A stretch of 17,882 nucleotides of DNA from contig JABFSY010000382.1 of NCBI GenBank assembly GCA_013140395.1, positions 1-17,882 on the forward strand, given 5' to 3'. Shown here in pieces: positions 16,398 to 17,882 of this stretch. The position numbers and the translations under genes are program-made. The stretch's first letter is position 1, and each line of letters begins with the position of its first letter. The notes under the pieces were generated by a model. It saw only the letters and a program-made list of their open reading frames with translations. It made no database searches and was not told where the DNA came from. Source of the DNA: Cyclobacteriaceae bacterium. Lineage in GTDB: Bacteria > Bacteroidota > Bacteroidia > Cytophagales > Cyclobacteriaceae.

Positions 16398-16421
16398 GGC
16401 GTGAATCAAAATTATAAGGAC

Positions 16422-17012
16422 ATGAGAATTTTACTGATGGTATTGTTGGTTACACTATTAAGCTGCTCGAAACAACCTGCACCCGCTGATGCAATAATCC
16501 CAGACAATCCCTCCGAAGAAGGTGTTATCCCTGCTGGCGGTGCCAGAGAGGAGTTTGCCGATACGCCCGGATTAGTGCGAGTAACTTTTACCGATAATGG
16601 AGTGACCAAAACAGCTGATGGCGCCTACTTAAATGGAAAAAAGCAGGGAACGTGGTCAGAGTATCATCCCAATGGCTTGCTTAAAAATTTAACAACTTAT
16701 ATAAACGGTGAAAAAGAGGGGATCTATCTGGAGTTAAATAACAATGGTCAATTAACAAAACGTTGCTACTATCATAAGGGAGTTCGACATGGAGAGTATA
16801 AAGAGTTCAACTATGCGAACCTGAAAGAAGAGCGAGTTTATAGCAATGGGAAAATCGAAGGACAAGTAAAAATCTACTACGACAATACCAAACTGATGGA
16901 AGAAAGCCTTTACAAAAATGGCGTTCGTGATGGCGTGTCAAAATGGTTTGACCAAGAAGGAAACCTAACCATCGAGTATGAGTACAAAAATGGCGAGCTG
17001 ATAAAAAAATAG
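16422..17012 (+). CDS. Lipoprotein with MORN/YwqK-like repeats
   Basis: A 196-residue protein. The N terminus MRILLMVLLVTLLSC ends in a good lipobox (LLSC), predicting a lipid-anchored cell-envelope protein. A low-complexity Pro/Ala/Glu linker (about 17-55) follows, then roughly five repeats of about 23 residues of the form YxNGxxxGxWxxYxxNGxL (for example YLNGKKQGTWSEYHPNG), typical of MORN/YwqK-like proteins. Databases often name this family a YwqK family antitoxin, but no toxin partner is adjacent and the protein is exported, so I do not call it an antitoxin. The ATG at 16422 is preferred over a TTG at 16395, which overlaps the promoter. No function is known. Confidence 0.85.
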   Translation: MRILLMVLLVTLLSCSKQPAPADAIIPDNPSEEGVIPAGGAREEFADTPGLVRVTFTDNGVTKTADGAYLNGKKQGTWSEYHPNGLLKNLTTYINGEKEGIYLELNNNGQLTKRCYYHKGVRHGEYKEFNYANLKEERVYSNGKIEGQVKIYYDNTKLMEESLYKNGVRDGVSKWFDQEGNLTIEYEYKNGELIKK

Positions 17013-17124
17013 ACTCCTATGACAACAATCCGAACTTTTTAATCCGGTTTTCGTTTTTAATATCATTGAACTGTAGTGGTTGATCATGTGTTAGAATATC
17101 AAATCCAATCAAACTTTTTTGTGC

Positions 17125-17152
17125 GAGCGTACGTCTTAACTGCGCTCTTTTT
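17125..17152 (+). terminator. Weak hairpin with T-tract upstream of the protease gene
   Basis: GAGCGTA (17125-17131) and TGCGCTC (17141-17147) form a 7-bp stem with one wobble and a 9-nt loop, followed by five T residues. It could end the lipoprotein transcript, or, being only 25 nt before the protease ATG, act in its leader. The stem is marginal. Confidence 0.32.
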
Positions 17153-17177
17153 GTAAACTATACTATTTTAATTTTTT

Positions 17178-17882
17178 ATGAAGCAATTTGCATCTCTGTT
17201 GGCAGCGGCTCTTCTAGGAAGTGTTGTTACCTTAAGTGCTTACCAGTGGTTCAATAAGAACCAACAACAACAAAACGTAAAAATTGAACATATCAATGGC
17301 ATACCTTCCGCACAGGTAGCGTACCGCATCAATGAAAAAGGCGAAGCGGTCGCTTTGGATTTTACCGGTACGGCTGAAAAAGTGACCAAGGCGGTTGTTC
17401 ACATTCGATCCTCTCAAAACAGCAATTCGATCGCTCGTGAGCGCGATGCCAATGATCCTTTTCAATTCTTCTTCGGCCCAAACGGACCTATGGAAAGAGG
17501 ACCTAGTCAAAGTTCTGGATCGGGGGTTATCATTAACGCGGATGGATACATTGTAACCAATAACCACGTGGTGAAAGATGCTGATGTTTTAGAGGTAACG
17601 TTTAGTGACAACAAAACATTGAAGGCCGAAGTAATCGGAACCGACCCGGATACTGATCTGGCGGTCATCAAAGTAAATCAAAAAGATCTGCCCTATCTGT
17701 CTTTTGTGGACTCCGATAAATCAAGAGTGGGCGAGTGGGTCCTTGCAGTCGGAAATCCATTTAATCTGAATTCCACCGTAACTGCCGGAATTATTAGCGC
17801 CAAAGGAAGAAATATCAATATCATCAATTCAAACAATCCCGCAACGCGGAATGGCCAGCAACCCAGTAGCGCCATCGAATCT
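17178..17882 (+). CDS. htrA: HtrA/Deg-family periplasmic serine protease, N-terminal 235 codons, cut by the window edge
   Basis: The frame opens at the ATG at 17178 and is still open at the last base. A single N-terminal hydrophobic segment (LLAAALLGSVVTLSAYQWF) acts as signal peptide or membrane anchor. The trypsin-like domain shows SSGSGVIINADGYIVTNNHV with catalytic His130 and DPDTDLAVIKV with Asp160, followed by VGEWVLAVGNPFNL. The catalytic serine in the GNSGG region would lie beyond the right edge, so activity and the number of PDZ domains cannot be judged. The family degrades or refolds damaged envelope proteins. A gap of 165 bp separates it from the upstream lipoprotein gene, with a weak hairpin in between. 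No convincing -33/-7 promoter is visible. Confidence 0.94.
   Translation, partial: MKQFASLLAAALLGSVVTLSAYQWFNKNQQQQNVKIEHINGIPSAQVAYRINEKGEAVALDFTGTAEKVTKAVVHIRSSQNSNSIARERDANDPFQFFFGPNGPMERGPSQSSGSGVIINADGYIVTNNHVVKDADVLEVTFSDNKTLKAEVIGTDPDTDLAVIKVNQKDLPYLSFVDSDKSRVGEWVLAVGNPFNLNSTVTAGIISAKGRNINIINSNNPATRNGQQPSSAIES

Noticed and set aside
16422..17012. Toxin-antitoxin module based on the YwqK-like repeats
   Set aside because: The protein is a lipoprotein and no toxin-like gene is adjacent; the antitoxin name comes from family labelling only.
1..17882. CRISPR array, tRNA, rRNA, insertion sequence or prophage
   Set aside because: I saw no regularly spaced direct repeats, no cloverleaf or rRNA-like sequence, and no transposase, integrase or phage structural gene.

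Overview
The window looks like chromosomal DNA from a Bacteroidota bacterium, probably of the Cytophagales type. The evidence is several secreted DUF3857/transglutaminase-like proteins, promoter -7 elements fitting the Bacteroidota consensus TAnnTTTG, almost no Shine-Dalgarno sequences, and lipoproteins and families typical of that phylum. This assignment is an inference from content, not from a marker gene. I see no rRNA, tRNA, insertion sequence, prophage or CRISPR array.

Layout: 1-930 is the N-terminal two thirds of radA (minus), cut by the window edge. It follows, with a 4-nt gap, a secreted DUF3857 protein gene (935-2902, minus). Divergent from that are a clear paralogue (3060-5063, plus), interrupted by one in-frame TAA at 3525-3527, and 4 nt later a more distant DUF3857 protein (5068-6969, plus). 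The third copy keeps the transglutaminase Cys and His; the other two have lost both. Next come an SDR oxidoreductase (minus), an LpxL/HtrB-type acyltransferase (plus), a class V aminotransferase coupled to a lipoprotein of unknown role (both minus), an 82-aa orphan (plus) and a VOC/glyoxalase-fold protein (minus).

A 356-bp AT-rich gene-free stretch (11514-11869) holds an inverted repeat with DnaA-box-like motifs. It leads into a two-gene exported thioredoxin-fold operon (TlpA-like plus redoxin) that ends at a strong, probably bidirectional terminator. Then follow, on the minus strand, a cupin, a compact alpha-glucan phosphorylase and an RlmI-type 23S rRNA methyltransferase. On the plus strand are a MORN/YwqK-like repeat lipoprotein with the best promoter in the window, and the first 235 codons of an HtrA/Deg protease cut by the right edge.

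The genes form short units of one to three that switch strand often, and several convergent pairs abut or overlap. Most are housekeeping or envelope functions. The least ordinary parts are the DUF3857 trio, with a broken member and two apparent pseudoenzymes, and the gene-free inverted-repeat region.
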